Assembly (NCBI GenBank): GCA_021158725.1
Contig: JAGGUB010000047.1
Location: 1 to 16,465, forward strand
DNA: 16,465 nucleotides
Reading direction: 5' to 3'
Source of the DNA: Caldifarciminota bacterium
GTDB lineage: Bacteria; Hydrothermota; UBA3073; NMUJ01
A model generated the notes under the pieces. The model saw nothing but the letters and a program-made list of their open reading frames with translations, made no database searches and was not told the DNA's origin. The position numbers and the translations under genes are program-made. Numbering within the stretch: position 1 is the stretch's first letter; the number at the start of each line of letters is the position of its first letter. Below, piece by piece: positions 1-6,934 of this stretch.

Positions 1-452
1 AATTCTATGCCACCCATCTGCTGAAAATACGTGAATTGCGTCACCTCCATACCATCAACCCACACCTCCCAACCTAACCCGCTTGCACCCAGTGTTTCCG
101 ATTCCCAATCATCCTCTACAAACCGCACATCATGTTTCTTCAGTTCTATCCCTATGTGTTGCAAACTACGCAGGTATATCTCCTGTATATCACGTGGTGC
201 AGGCTTCACTATCACCTGATACTGTATAAACTGCTGTAAGCGCATCGGATTTTCTGCGTAACGGCCATCCTTGGGCCGCTTAGATGGTTCCACATACGCA
301 ACACACCATGGACGTTCGTCTAACACATAAAAGAACGTGAACGGATTGAACGTACCCGCACCTACTTCACTGTTATAGGGTAACCCCAACACAGCACCAT
401 GGTCACGCCAATACTCATCAAGCTTCAACACTATGTCCTGGTACGGTATCAT
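1..452 (-). CDS. glyQ: Glycyl-tRNA synthetase alpha subunit, 5' part only
   Basis: This is the catalytic subunit of the two-subunit bacterial glycyl-tRNA synthetase, which charges tRNA-Gly in the cytoplasm. About 150 residues are visible before the gene runs off the left edge; the family is usually near 290. The reading shows the class II landmarks: SEVGAGTFNP (about 28-37), VAYVEPSKRPKDGRYAENP (about 52-70), the YQVIVKP stretch, HDVRFVEDDWES, GLGWEVWVDGMEVTQFTYFQQ (about 129-148). One oddity is that the usual GC near residue 19-20 reads GA. The ATG at 452 overlaps the stop of the upstream gene as ATGA, with GAGGG just before it, so translational coupling is likely. Whether glyS follows, or is fused, lies outside the window. 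Confidence 0.95.
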   Translation of the reverse strand, partial: MIPYQDIVLKLDEYWRDHGAVLGLPYNSEVGAGTFNPFTFFYVLDERPWCVAYVEPSKRPKDGRYAENPMRLQQFIQYQVIVKPAPRDIQEIYLRSLQHIGIELKKHDVRFVEDDWESETLGASGLGWEVWVDGMEVTQFTYFQQMGGIE

Positions 453-955
453 TTTCGCCCTCTTATAAAATGCACGAATATAGGTGTCACAAATATTATT
501 GCACCTATCACAGCACCCAGCTTACCCATGAGTGAGACCAAAGTTACAATAATACCTGCGATCACTACTCCAATAAATATATGTAATAACGCACGCCATA
601 CCTGCATACCCATAAGGAATGCAGCTATGGAGCCAGTCCATGCCCCCGTAACCGGTAACGGGATTGCCACAAACATCGTAAGCCCCAAATATCCATAGCG
701 TTCGATAATATCTGAACGCTTACGTACGTGTGAGTATAGCCAGCTGAAAAATCTCCTACCCCAACCTGTACGACTGACAATCACTTCTATTTTGTCCAGA
801 AACTTCAACACAAACGGTATAGGCAGCATGTTGCCGACGATAGCGAGTATGAACACCTGCCATACGGGTAACTTAAACTGCCATATACCGATAGGTATGG
901 CACCACGTAATTCCGATATAGGTAATGCAGCAGTTAGAACCACCTTCCAATACAT
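449..955 (-). CDS. Small multidrug-export family membrane protein (COG2426/PF06695-like)
   Basis: A 168-residue integral membrane protein. The family marks are ELRGAIPIGI near residues 15-24, GNMLPIPFVL near 41-50, and YGYLGLTMFVAIPLPVTGAW near 88-107, all typical of the family named after a small multidrug export protein. Hydrophobic spans lie at about 27-52, 88-118 and 123-162. The transport role implied by the family name is poorly established, so the substrate is unknown. It starts 3 nt after the rpsT stop and overlaps the glyQ start (ATGA), so the three genes are probably one transcript. The ribosome binding site is weak (AGGTT inside the end of rpsT), consistent with coupling. The N terminus begins directly before the first conserved block, as in relatives. 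Confidence 0.82.
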   Translation of the reverse strand: MYWKVVLTAALPISELRGAIPIGIWQFKLPVWQVFILAIVGNMLPIPFVLKFLDKIEVIVSRTGWGRRFFSWLYSHVRKRSDIIERYGYLGLTMFVAIPLPVTGAWTGSIAAFLMGMQVWRALLHIFIGVVIAGIIVTLVSLMGKLGAVIGAIIFVTPIFVHFIRGRK

Positions 956-958
956 AAA

Positions 959-1219
959 TTATTGGGTAACCTGCTGTTCTGCCACCATACGTGCGTATTT
1001 CGACTTTAGACGTGCCCCCTTGTTGGGGTGAAATACTCCCTTTTTAACGGCACGATCTATCATCGAATATACCAACCTCAAATATTTAGGCTTCTCCTCA
1101 GGTGGTGCCTGCATCAGTTGCTTTATGGCACCTTTAACTAACCCCTTACGCCACTTGTTTAGTTCACGTCGCTTTATACTTTGACGTAACCGCTTTTTGG
1201 CCGATCTTGTATGTGGCAT
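959..1219 (-). CDS. rpsT: Small ribosomal subunit protein S20
   Basis: An 86-residue, very basic protein whose start MPHTRSAKKRLRQSIKRR is the S20 N-terminal helix signature; family length is 85-90. S20 binds 16S rRNA in the 30S body early in assembly. Other S20 features are the PPEEKPKYLRLVYSMIDRAVKKG block and NKGARLKSKYARM near the C terminus. The start at 1219 is fixed by AGGAGG four nt upstream. It heads a minus-strand group with the membrane protein and glyQ, and is divergent from panD. A TTGACA box (plus-strand 1271-1276, minus orientation) is a likely -35. Confidence 0.95.
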   Translation of the reverse strand: MPHTRSAKKRLRQSIKRRELNKWRKGLVKGAIKQLMQAPPEEKPKYLRLVYSMIDRAVKKGVFHPNKGARLKSKYARMVAEQQVTQ

Positions 1220-1325
1220 ATTGCCTCCTACTTCTATGAATGATAATTAAGGATAACCTAAACCTCGAAATGTCAACAATAAGGTCGGTCGTTGACGAAC
1301 CGTTTTACGTGGTAATTTATTATGG
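1220..1325. promoter_or_regulatory. Divergent promoter region rpsT / panD
   Basis: The -35-like boxes lie back to back: TTGACA on the minus strand (1271-1276) facing rpsT, and TTGACG on the plus strand (1292-1297) facing panD. Together they form the inverted repeat GTCAAC...GTTGAC. The minus -10 is poor (TATCCT at 1250-1255, spacer 15). The plus -10 would be ATTTAT at 1315-1320 (spacer 17) or TATTAT at 1318-1323 (spacer 20), which puts transcription start essentially at the panD ATG. The boxes are read directly; function is inferred. Confidence 0.5.
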
Positions 1326-1658
1326 ATGAAAATCTATTGTCGTGTAAAGATAAGGAACATAGAAGTCACAGCTACCAACCTCGACTACGAAGGTAGCCTG
1401 GAGATTGACTCTGAAATACTCGAGAAAGCCGGTATAATGCCGGGCGAACTTGTACAGGTTATCAACCTGAACAATGGTGCACGCTTCTTCACCTATATAA
1501 TAGCGGGTGAACGTGGCAAACGTGAATGCAAGCTACAAGGAGGCGCAGCCCGTCTTGGTGAGGTTGGCGATAAACTGCTTGTCATGGCGTTTGAAATAGG
1601 TGAGCGTCCACGTTCACCTACGGTTATAAGCTTGATTGCTGGTAATCAATTTGCGTGA
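1326..1658 (+). CDS. panD: Aspartate 1-decarboxylase (pyruvoyl enzyme)
   Basis: PanD converts L-aspartate to beta-alanine for pantothenate and coenzyme A. The 110-residue proenzyme has the self-cleavage site Gly23-Ser24 (YEGSLEID), where Ser24 would become the pyruvoyl group. NGARFFTY near residues 50-57 carries the conserved Asn/Gly and the Tyr that corresponds to the family Tyr58. GGAARLGEVGDKLLVMAF near 73-90 matches the conserved C-terminal block. Length is slightly short of the usual 115-130. No Shine-Dalgarno precedes the ATG; the promoter geometry hints at a leaderless message. Its stop overlaps the next start (TGATG), so panD opens a four-gene plus-strand group. Confidence 0.93.
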   Translation: MKIYCRVKIRNIEVTATNLDYEGSLEIDSEILEKAGIMPGELVQVINLNNGARFFTYIIAGERGKRECKLQGGAARLGEVGDKLLVMAFEIGERPRSPTVISLIAGNQFA

Positions 1659-2113
1659 TGCCAAAACTCACACAACGTAATCCGTTCCCCTATTTACTCT
1701 TTATACTTGGTGTATTCGCTATCATCTATTTGATATCCACTGGCGATAAGGTAGCTGAATTGCTTCGTGGCTCACGTGCTCAAGTTGCTACCCATACCCC
1801 TAAGCTTGAACCCCAAGAACGTCTACGTGTTATAGTGCTCAATGGTTGGGGTGTACCCAAAGCTGCCGCCCGCGTACGTGAAATACTCTGGAACGAAGGT
1901 ATCGACGTCCTCGACATAGGTAATACCGATACCACCCCACGTACACTTATCATCGACCATCGTGCAAAGGACCTATCCAACGCCATGAAGGTCAGAAAGA
2001 TACTAAATCAAGGGTTACCAGCTTACGAACCCGAAACCTTCATGGGGGTTGACGTTACAATAATATTAGGGAAAGATTTCAACTTTAACAAAATAAGGAG
2101 GAGTATCCATTGA
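1658..2113 (+). CDS. Membrane-anchored LytR_C-domain protein
   Basis: A 151-residue protein with one N-terminal membrane helix (about residues 11-28, YLLFILGVFAIIYLIST) and an outside domain from about 55 to 140. LRVIVLNGWGVPKAAARVREIL, the IDVLDIGNTD segment, PRTLIIDHR and VDVTIILGKDF match the LytR/CpsA/Psr C-terminal domain (LytR_C) found alone in many bacteria. LytR_C proteins are linked to the cell envelope, but a standalone role is not defined. The ATG at 1658 overlaps the panD stop by one base; a GTG at 1655 would add one residue. Standalone LytR_C genes are commonly found beside rsfS, as here. Confidence 0.8.
   Translation: MPKLTQRNPFPYLLFILGVFAIIYLISTGDKVAELLRGSRAQVATHTPKLEPQERLRVIVLNGWGVPKAAARVREILWNEGIDVLDIGNTDTTPRTLIIDHRAKDLSNAMKVRKILNQGLPAYEPETFMGVDVTIILGKDFNFNKIRRSIH
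2095..2111 (+). promoter_or_regulatory. Strong Shine-Dalgarno deciding the rsfS ATT start
   Basis: AAGGAGGAG at 2095-2103 ends a few nt before ATT at 2109-2111. It lies inside the end of the upstream LytR_C gene and has no other plausible start codon to serve: the next in-frame canonical start is more than 60 nt away. Confidence 0.65.
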
Positions 2114-2474
2114 CCGCATAGAGGTTGACGAAAAGCGTCGCATAGAGGGTATCGCCAAAGATATAGCACATTTCTTGCAAGATAAGAAGGCAGAAGATAT
2201 AGTGTTGTGGGATGTGAGTGAGCTCACTGATATCGCTTATTATTTTCTGATCGCCACCGCTACATCGGTTACACATTCGCGTACACTTGTACGTGAGTTA
2301 GAGGGATGGCTCAAAGAACGTAACATCAACATCCTACACATCGAAGGTGTAGAAGGAGGTCGATGGATATTATTCGACCTCCTGGACATAATAATCCATA
2401 TATTCCTACCAGAAGCACGTAACTTTTACGACCTCGAATCCATCTGGGGTAACGCACGCAATGTACCAATTTGA
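2109..2474 (+). CDS. rsfS: Ribosomal silencing factor RsfS (YbeB/Iojap), apparent ATT start
   Basis: RsfS binds uL14 on the 50S subunit and blocks joining with the 30S under starvation. The body KKAEDIVLWDVSELTDIAYYFLIATATS, then HIEGVEGGRWILFDLLDIIIHIF and a C-terminal ARNFYDLESIW, is a clear family match. The first ATG/GTG/TTG in frame is the TTG at 2175, which would remove the N-terminal helix. Reading upstream in frame there is no canonical start, but an ATT at 2109 follows AAGGAGGAG (2095-2103) at ideal spacing and overlaps the previous stop as ATTGA, the same geometry as the ATGA junctions elsewhere here. This gives 121 residues, close to family length. A single sequence error (ATG read as ATT) is the main alternative. 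Confidence 0.85.
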   Translation: MDRIEVDEKRRIEGIAKDIAHFLQDKKAEDIVLWDVSELTDIAYYFLIATATSVTHSRTLVRELEGWLKERNINILHIEGVEGGRWILFDLLDIIIHIFLPEARNFYDLESIWGNARNVPI

Positions 2475-3540
2475 CATCGACTATATTAAAAAAGCCATCG
2501 AGTTAGCTAAGTTAGGTGCGGGTAAAACATCACCTAACCCACTCGTAGGTGCTGTAATAGTCAAGGATGGCAAAATCATAGGTGAAGGCTACCACGAACG
2601 ATATGGTGCACCCCACGCAGAAGTTGTAGCTATACAGCGTGCAGCTGGCAACACGTTAGGTGCCACCCTCTATGTAAATCTCGAACCCTGTAATCACTAT
2701 GGGTTGACCCCACCCTGCACTGAAGCCATCATAAATGCGGGTATCAAAAGAGTGGTGATATCGATGATCGACCCCAACCCACTCGTCCACGGCAAGGGCA
2801 TACAACGGCTACTATCTGCTGGTATCGAAGTAGTCACCGGTGTATATGAGGAACAGGCGTTATGGCTCAACCGCGGCTATATCAAACGCATAAAGACCGG
2901 TATGCCATGGGTCATACTTAAAGCTGCCATCACATTGGATGGTATGATCGCTGATGTAGAAGGTAACTCCAAGTGGATCACCGACCAGCTCGCACGTCGT
3001 GAGGTACATATGCTCAGGAAATCTGTCGACGGCATAATAGTGGGGTGGAAGACCGTAAATCATGACAATCCATCACTCGATGTGCGGTTGGTGGATAGCG
3101 ACCATTCACCACGCCCTGTAATACTCGATACATATTTACGGGTACGAGGTGATGCTAAAGTACTATCACGGCACCCGCTAATCTTCACCCGTAACCCCAA
3201 CCGCATCAAAATAAAAGAACCCGTTGAATTGATAGGTATCGACCCACACAACCTCCATGCAGTACTTAAAGCGCTGGGTGATAAAGGTATGAACATGGTC
3301 ATGGTCGAAGGTGGTAGCGAATTATTCTCTTCGTTTTTACGTGAAGGCTATGTCGATGAAATCTACCTCTTTATTGCACCAAAACTACTGGGTGCTGGCC
3401 TACTATGGACGCAAAAGTTGGGAGCACGGAAAATTTCAACCCCTTTCCACCTACAACTAATGGAAGTTAAAACTATCGGTTCTGATATAATGTTGCGGTT
3501 GTTGCCCCCACAAAGCTATTTCAATCTTCTTCAAGCCTAA
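2461..3540 (+). CDS. ribD: Bifunctional riboflavin biosynthesis deaminase/reductase RibD
   Basis: RibD carries out two successive steps of riboflavin synthesis: deamination of the pyrimidine from GTP ring opening, then NADPH-dependent reduction of the ribosyl side chain. The deaminase domain (about 1-145) has the zinc site His52-Ala-Glu54 and Cys77...Cys86 (EPCNHYGLTPPC). The reductase domain (about 148-355) shows LKAAITLDGMIA, SKWITDQLARREVHMLR, DGIIVGWKTVNHDNPSL and VEGGSELFSSFL. The length of 359 is normal. The start overlaps rsfS by 14 bp and lacks a clear ribosome binding site, so coupling is likely. The 3' end overlaps tonB tail to tail by 20 bp. Confidence 0.95.
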   Translation: MYQFDIDYIKKAIELAKLGAGKTSPNPLVGAVIVKDGKIIGEGYHERYGAPHAEVVAIQRAAGNTLGATLYVNLEPCNHYGLTPPCTEAIINAGIKRVVISMIDPNPLVHGKGIQRLLSAGIEVVTGVYEEQALWLNRGYIKRIKTGMPWVILKAAITLDGMIADVEGNSKWITDQLARREVHMLRKSVDGIIVGWKTVNHDNPSLDVRLVDSDHSPRPVILDTYLRVRGDAKVLSRHPLIFTRNPNRIKIKEPVELIGIDPHNLHAVLKALGDKGMNMVMVEGGSELFSSFLREGYVDEIYLFIAPKLLGAGLLWTQKLGARKISTPFHLQLMEVKTIGSDIMLRLLPPQSYFNLLQA

Positions 3541-4126
3541 ACCTTACTGTGATACGTACCATCACCGCTACGGGTTTATCACGCTGTTTGGCGGGCTTAA
3601 ATCTTGCCTTCCATGCAGCTTTTATAGCAGCTTGATCCAGCAACGGATGTACAGACTTCGCCACTCTCACCCCTATCACGTTACCCTTTTCGTCGATCTT
3701 TAGCAATAACTCGACATCACCCTCTATCTGTGCCTTACGTGCAAGTTCCGGATATTCAGGTTCAGGTAAATATAAAAGTTTGGGCTCCTCATCATATGGC
3801 ACAAACTGTGGTACCTCCTCAACAGTTACCTCGGGTGGCGCTTTCTCATAGCCAGTAAATTCAGTCTCTTCGATGGTCTCCTGTTCTACCTCTTCCTCTG
3901 TTTCTGCAGCCACCGGTATTTTGGGCTTAGGTGGCGGTGGTGGTGCCGCCAGCTGTTTCAACTGCGGTGGCAACATCTCCGTACGTACAACCTCAGGTGC
4001 TTTTATTCTGACCTCCTTCTTCTTAGGTGGTGGACTATAAATTGCTGCTATAATAAACCCTACGAGTGCAACAACTACACCTACCTTCAGCAATATGGGG
4101 GCGTACCGCTTAAGGTCACGTTCCAT
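3521..4126 (-). CDS. tonB: TonB energy transducer
   Basis: A 201-residue periplasm-spanning protein that passes energy from the ExbB/ExbD motor to outer-membrane receptors. It has a short basic N terminus, one membrane helix (about 11-30, ILLKVGVVVALVGFIIAAIY), a proline-rich stretch (PPPPPKPKIP near 62-71), an acidic linker (EEEVEQETIEETE), and a TonB_C domain from about 120 on: YPELARKAQIEGDVELLLKID, then GNVIGVRVAKSVHPLLDQAAIKAAW and RFKP. An AGGAGG lies 7 nt ahead of ATG 4126, and the upstream exbD stop sits 3 nt before it. It closes the pdxJ operon and overlaps the ribD 3' end, so there is no room for a terminator hairpin between them. Confidence 0.92.
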   Translation of the reverse strand: MERDLKRYAPILLKVGVVVALVGFIIAAIYSPPPKKKEVRIKAPEVVRTEMLPPQLKQLAAPPPPPKPKIPVAAETEEEVEQETIEETEFTGYEKAPPEVTVEEVPQFVPYDEEPKLLYLPEPEYPELARKAQIEGDVELLLKIDEKGNVIGVRVAKSVHPLLDQAAIKAAWKARFKPAKQRDKPVAVMVRITVRFRLEED

Positions 4127-4129
4127 CCA

Positions 4130-4576
4130 CTACCCTCCTTTTTCTTTAATTGTGGCAAAATTCACTTTAAGTGCACGTGCCTCCTGTAGTTTATCAAATA
4201 TCTCTGCAAGTATACCATATTTTGTGTTTTTATCCATGTTGATGGAAACTATAAGGTTGGGATTTATGCGAACCTTACGTTCCATCAACACATAAACTGC
4301 ATCCATTGTCACTATTTTATCGTTTATACAGATCACACCATCCTTATCCACCCATATATGTGCGATATCACGTTGTGGTAACCTCGTAGCAGCTTTCGCT
4401 TTCGGTAGTATAACACCACGTAACCCACGTTCAGCACGAAATACCGTGGTCAACATAAAGAATATGATAAGCAAGAACGCTATATCACCCATACCGACTG
4501 TGGGAATATACGGAGCACGTTCACCCCGCCTTCCGATAATCCTTGTACCACCTGTAACACGTTTCTCACGCATCAT
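4130..4576 (-). CDS. ExbD/TolR-family proton-channel subunit (second copy)
   Basis: A biopolymer transport protein of 148 residues, partner of ExbB in the proton-driven motor. A cytoplasmic N terminus is followed by one membrane helix (about 27-45, VGMGDIAFLLIIFFMLTTVF) with the key Asp31, corresponding to the proton-carrying Asp25 of E. coli ExbD, and a periplasmic domain with HIWVDKDGVICINDKIV and LIVSINMDKNTKYGILAEIFDKLQEA. Two starts are adjacent (ATGATG at 4571-4576); the second (4573) has the better spacing from AGGGGAGG. The junction with the upstream exbD is ATGA. Its sequence differs clearly from the first ExbD, so the pair may form a heteromer. Confidence 0.9.
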   Translation of the reverse strand: MMREKRVTGGTRIIGRRGERAPYIPTVGMGDIAFLLIIFFMLTTVFRAERGLRGVILPKAKAATRLPQRDIAHIWVDKDGVICINDKIVTMDAVYVLMERKVRINPNLIVSINMDKNTKYGILAEIFDKLQEARALKVNFATIKEKGG

Positions 4577-4986
4577 CCTCCCCTTCTCGGTGGTGCAAAC
4601 GCTATACGTTTAGCATTAGCCAACCGCAGTTCATCAAACACCTTTATAACCTTTTCGTATGGACAGCGGTGATCCACATACAATGAGAATATGAGCTTGG
4701 GATTCTCTCTCAGCAGCTGTTCAGCGAACTCCCGTATGCGATCAACTGGCACCTCTATATCTTTGATCTTCACCTGTCCCCTTGCATTAACATAGACCTC
4801 AGCAATATTCTCTTTCTTGACACGTACCTCTTCACCCTTTTCGGGTAACACCAACCTCAACCCATGTTCATGCATGAACACCGTAGTAAGTAGGAAAAAT
4901 ATAATAAGCTGGAACGCAATATCCGCCATACCGGGGGTGGATATCTCTCCCACCACTATTTCACGCTTCTTTTTGACCACCCTCAT
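4573..4986 (-). CDS. exbD: ExbD/TolR-family proton-channel subunit (first copy)
   Basis: A 137-residue ExbD. The membrane helix (about 18-37, PGMADIAFQLIIFFLLTTVF) carries Asp22 at the proton-pathway position. The periplasmic part has LRLVLPEKGEEV, AEVYVNARGQVKIKD and SLYVDHRCPYEKVIKVFDELRLA, matching the ExbD fold. It starts with an ATGA overlap with the exbB stop and has GAGGAG a few nt upstream; it ends overlapping the second exbD in the same way. ExbB-ExbD-ExbD-TonB sets are common in FCB-group bacteria, and assignment to ExbD rather than TolR rests on the adjacent tonB. Confidence 0.9.
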   Translation of the reverse strand: MRVVKKKREIVVGEISTPGMADIAFQLIIFFLLTTVFMHEHGLRLVLPEKGEEVRVKKENIAEVYVNARGQVKIKDIEVPVDRIREFAEQLLRENPKLIFSLYVDHRCPYEKVIKVFDELRLANAKRIAFAPPRRGG

Positions 4987-5621
4987 GGTTTCTCCTCGAC
5001 CAAGAATTTGATCAAGTCGAGGCTCGTAAGCTCCATCTTATGTGCGTAGTTGTTACCCTGTGACGAGAAGAACACATGGAATGCCAATGTTGGGAATGCT
5101 ATACTCAATCCAAACGCAGTAGTAATTAACGCCTCTTTTATACCAGTTGCCACGAGGGTGGGTTCAACCTCTCCCGCAATTGCAACTGCACCAAACGCAT
5201 GTATCATACCCGACACTGTACCCAAAAACCCTATAACAGGTGCAACACTTGCAACCGCTGCCAACACTGGCAATCCGCGATCTATGAAGACCAGCTCCTC
5301 TGTAGCAGCACGACTGAGTGCCTCTTCGATTGCTGTCTTATCAGGCCCTTTCTCTTTGTAAGCTTCTAACCCCGCCTTTAATACCTTAACAAGTGGTGCA
5401 CGATATTGCTTACAATAGTCGATGGCTGCATCTACACCTTTCTCTTTCGCCAGTTGCTTTATGTCAGCTAACACCTTATCCGCATTCACACGTGCCAGCA
5501 AGAAACTTATGAACCTCTCAATAATATAAGCAGCACCTATCAACGCCGCAGCAAGCAATGGATACATGTAGACACCGCCTTCCTTCATGAAATTTACGAA
5601 TGCTGAAGTTACGCCTGCCAC
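4983..5621 (-). CDS. exbB: ExbB/MotA/TolQ-family proton channel, GTG start
   Basis: The pentameric channel subunit of the TonB motor, 212 residues from the chosen start. Membrane segments lie at about 18-40 (YMYPLLAAALIGAAYIIERF), 120-145 and 160-185. The conserved block is APVIGFLGTVSGMIHAFGAVA, with TGIKEALITTAFGLSIAFPTLAF after it. An ATG 33 nt upstream at 5654 is in frame, but it has no ribosome binding site, while the GTG at 5621 is preceded by AAGGAGG (plus-strand 5627-5633) at 5 nt. The GTG start is therefore preferred. A 68-nt gap follows folC, the longest inside this operon, containing the small inverted repeat TGAGG/CCTCA at 5662-5676. Confidence 0.92.
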   Translation of the reverse strand: MAGVTSAFVNFMKEGGVYMYPLLAAALIGAAYIIERFISFLLARVNADKVLADIKQLAKEKGVDAAIDYCKQYRAPLVKVLKAGLEAYKEKGPDKTAIEEALSRAATEELVFIDRGLPVLAAVASVAPVIGFLGTVSGMIHAFGAVAIAGEVEPTLVATGIKEALITTAFGLSIAFPTLAFHVFFSSQGNNYAHKMELTSLDLIKFLVEEKP

Positions 5622-5689
5622 TTTGACCTCCTTTTTGGTTTTAAAATTAACCATCTATCCATGAGGTCAACCCTCAGGTATTGCCTTCA

Positions 5690-6934
5690 TCACCTATCTT
5701 CATAAAGCTTAAGAAATTCGCCCACAAGATAGAACGATCCCGTCACCAACACCAGATCCGTAGCATCTGTCAACCTATTAAGCTTATCCATAGCGGTGAC
5801 GAGTTCAGTCTGTTCGCCGGTTACGCCTCTTGCGGTGAAGATTTTTGCCACTTTAGCTGGTGACATTGCTCGTGGGTGATTGAGTGGCACCCAAAACGCA
5901 TAATACACATGGGGTGCAAGTATTGCAGCAATACCATCTACATCCTTATCACGCATAACACTAAATATGAGGAATAACCTCTTATGTGGTATGATACGAT
6001 TTATTGTATCAATCAGCGCTTTTATTGAACATGGATTATGTGCACCATCAACTATATACCACGGGGCATGTTGTAATATCTCGATTCTACCACGTAACTT
6101 CACACGTTCTATGCCCGCTTTGATTTGCTCCTTGGGTATACCCAGCATCTGTGCTGCTCTTATTGCCAGCATCGCATTCAAGGCTTGATGCTCACCCAAC
6201 AGTGGTACGAAATAGTCTTCACCATCCAGCTGAAAGTATGTACCTTGGAGTGTCAGCTCCACCCTTTTGATACCCGTGGTTGATAGCTCTATGGGTTTGG
6301 CACCTTTGAGTTTTGCCACATGCTCTATAACTTCTCGTACCTCAGGCTTCTGTGCCCCATATATCACATATGTACCGCGTTTGATGATACCCGCTTTCTC
6401 GCGTGCTATCTGGAACAACGAACGTCCCAGTATATGAGTATGGTCATAATCTATGTTCGTGATAATTGCCATCTTTGCATCCACCACATTTGTTGCATCC
6501 AACCTACCACCCAACCCCACTTCCAGCACACTATGGTTTGTACCTTTGTTCGCAAAATACATGAAGGCCATTGTGGTTAATAGTTCAAACACCGTACGTC
6601 GGCTGGTAACGATTGGTCTGATAGTATCCATAAGGTACGCAAATTCCTCCTTCGATATACACCTATTTTCAAACTGTATACGTTCACGTACATCCAAAAT
6701 ATGGGGTGACATGTATAAACCTACAGATTCACGTATAATGTAGCTCAACATAGTAGCTACTGAACCCTTACCTTTGGTACCTGCAACGATGATGGGGGTA
6801 CCAATTTTTTCGTGTGGATTACCGAGATATTTAAGAAAGTTACGAAACGAAAACAACGACTGTCGATACGGACGTACCTCTTTTTCAAAATCCTTAAACC
6901 CATAGAGGAAGTCGAGCGCCTCCTCGAATTTCAT
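5690..6934 (-). CDS. folC: Folylpolyglutamate synthase / dihydrofolate synthase
   Basis: FolC adds glutamate to folates with ATP, and in many bacteria also joins dihydropteroate to glutamate. The 414-residue protein has the P-loop GTKGKGSVAT at 52-61, MSPHILDVRERI near 75-86, the HSVLEVGLGGRLDATNVV block, the ITNIDYDHTHILG motif, GIIKRGTYVI, GEHQALNAMLA and IVDGAHNPCSI. Length and motif order are those of an intact enzyme. The ATG overlaps the stop of the propeller gene (ATGA) with no clear ribosome binding site, so translation is probably coupled. Which of the two activities it has cannot be told here, since folP is not in the window. Confidence 0.94.
   Translation of the reverse strand: MKFEEALDFLYGFKDFEKEVRPYRQSLFSFRNFLKYLGNPHEKIGTPIIVAGTKGKGSVATMLSYIIRESVGLYMSPHILDVRERIQFENRCISKEEFAYLMDTIRPIVTSRRTVFELLTTMAFMYFANKGTNHSVLEVGLGGRLDATNVVDAKMAIITNIDYDHTHILGRSLFQIAREKAGIIKRGTYVIYGAQKPEVREVIEHVAKLKGAKPIELSTTGIKRVELTLQGTYFQLDGEDYFVPLLGEHQALNAMLAIRAAQMLGIPKEQIKAGIERVKLRGRIEILQHAPWYIVDGAHNPCSIKALIDTINRIIPHKRLFLIFSVMRDKDVDGIAAILAPHVYYAFWVPLNHPRAMSPAKVAKIFTARGVTGEQTELVTAMDKLNRLTDATDLVLVTGSFYLVGEFLKLYEDR

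Noticed and set aside
399..698. 99-codon plus-strand frame opposite glyQ and the membrane protein
   Set aside because: It overlaps two well supported minus-strand genes and resembles no family.
5622..5654. ATG start of exbB at 5654
   Set aside because: No ribosome binding site, whereas the GTG at 5621 has AAGGAGG at 5 nt; the extra 11 residues are not family-like.
5662..5676. TGAGG/CCTCA hairpin between folC and exbB as a terminator
   Set aside because: Only a 5-bp stem with no following T-run on the minus strand, and the downstream genes appear to belong to the same operon.
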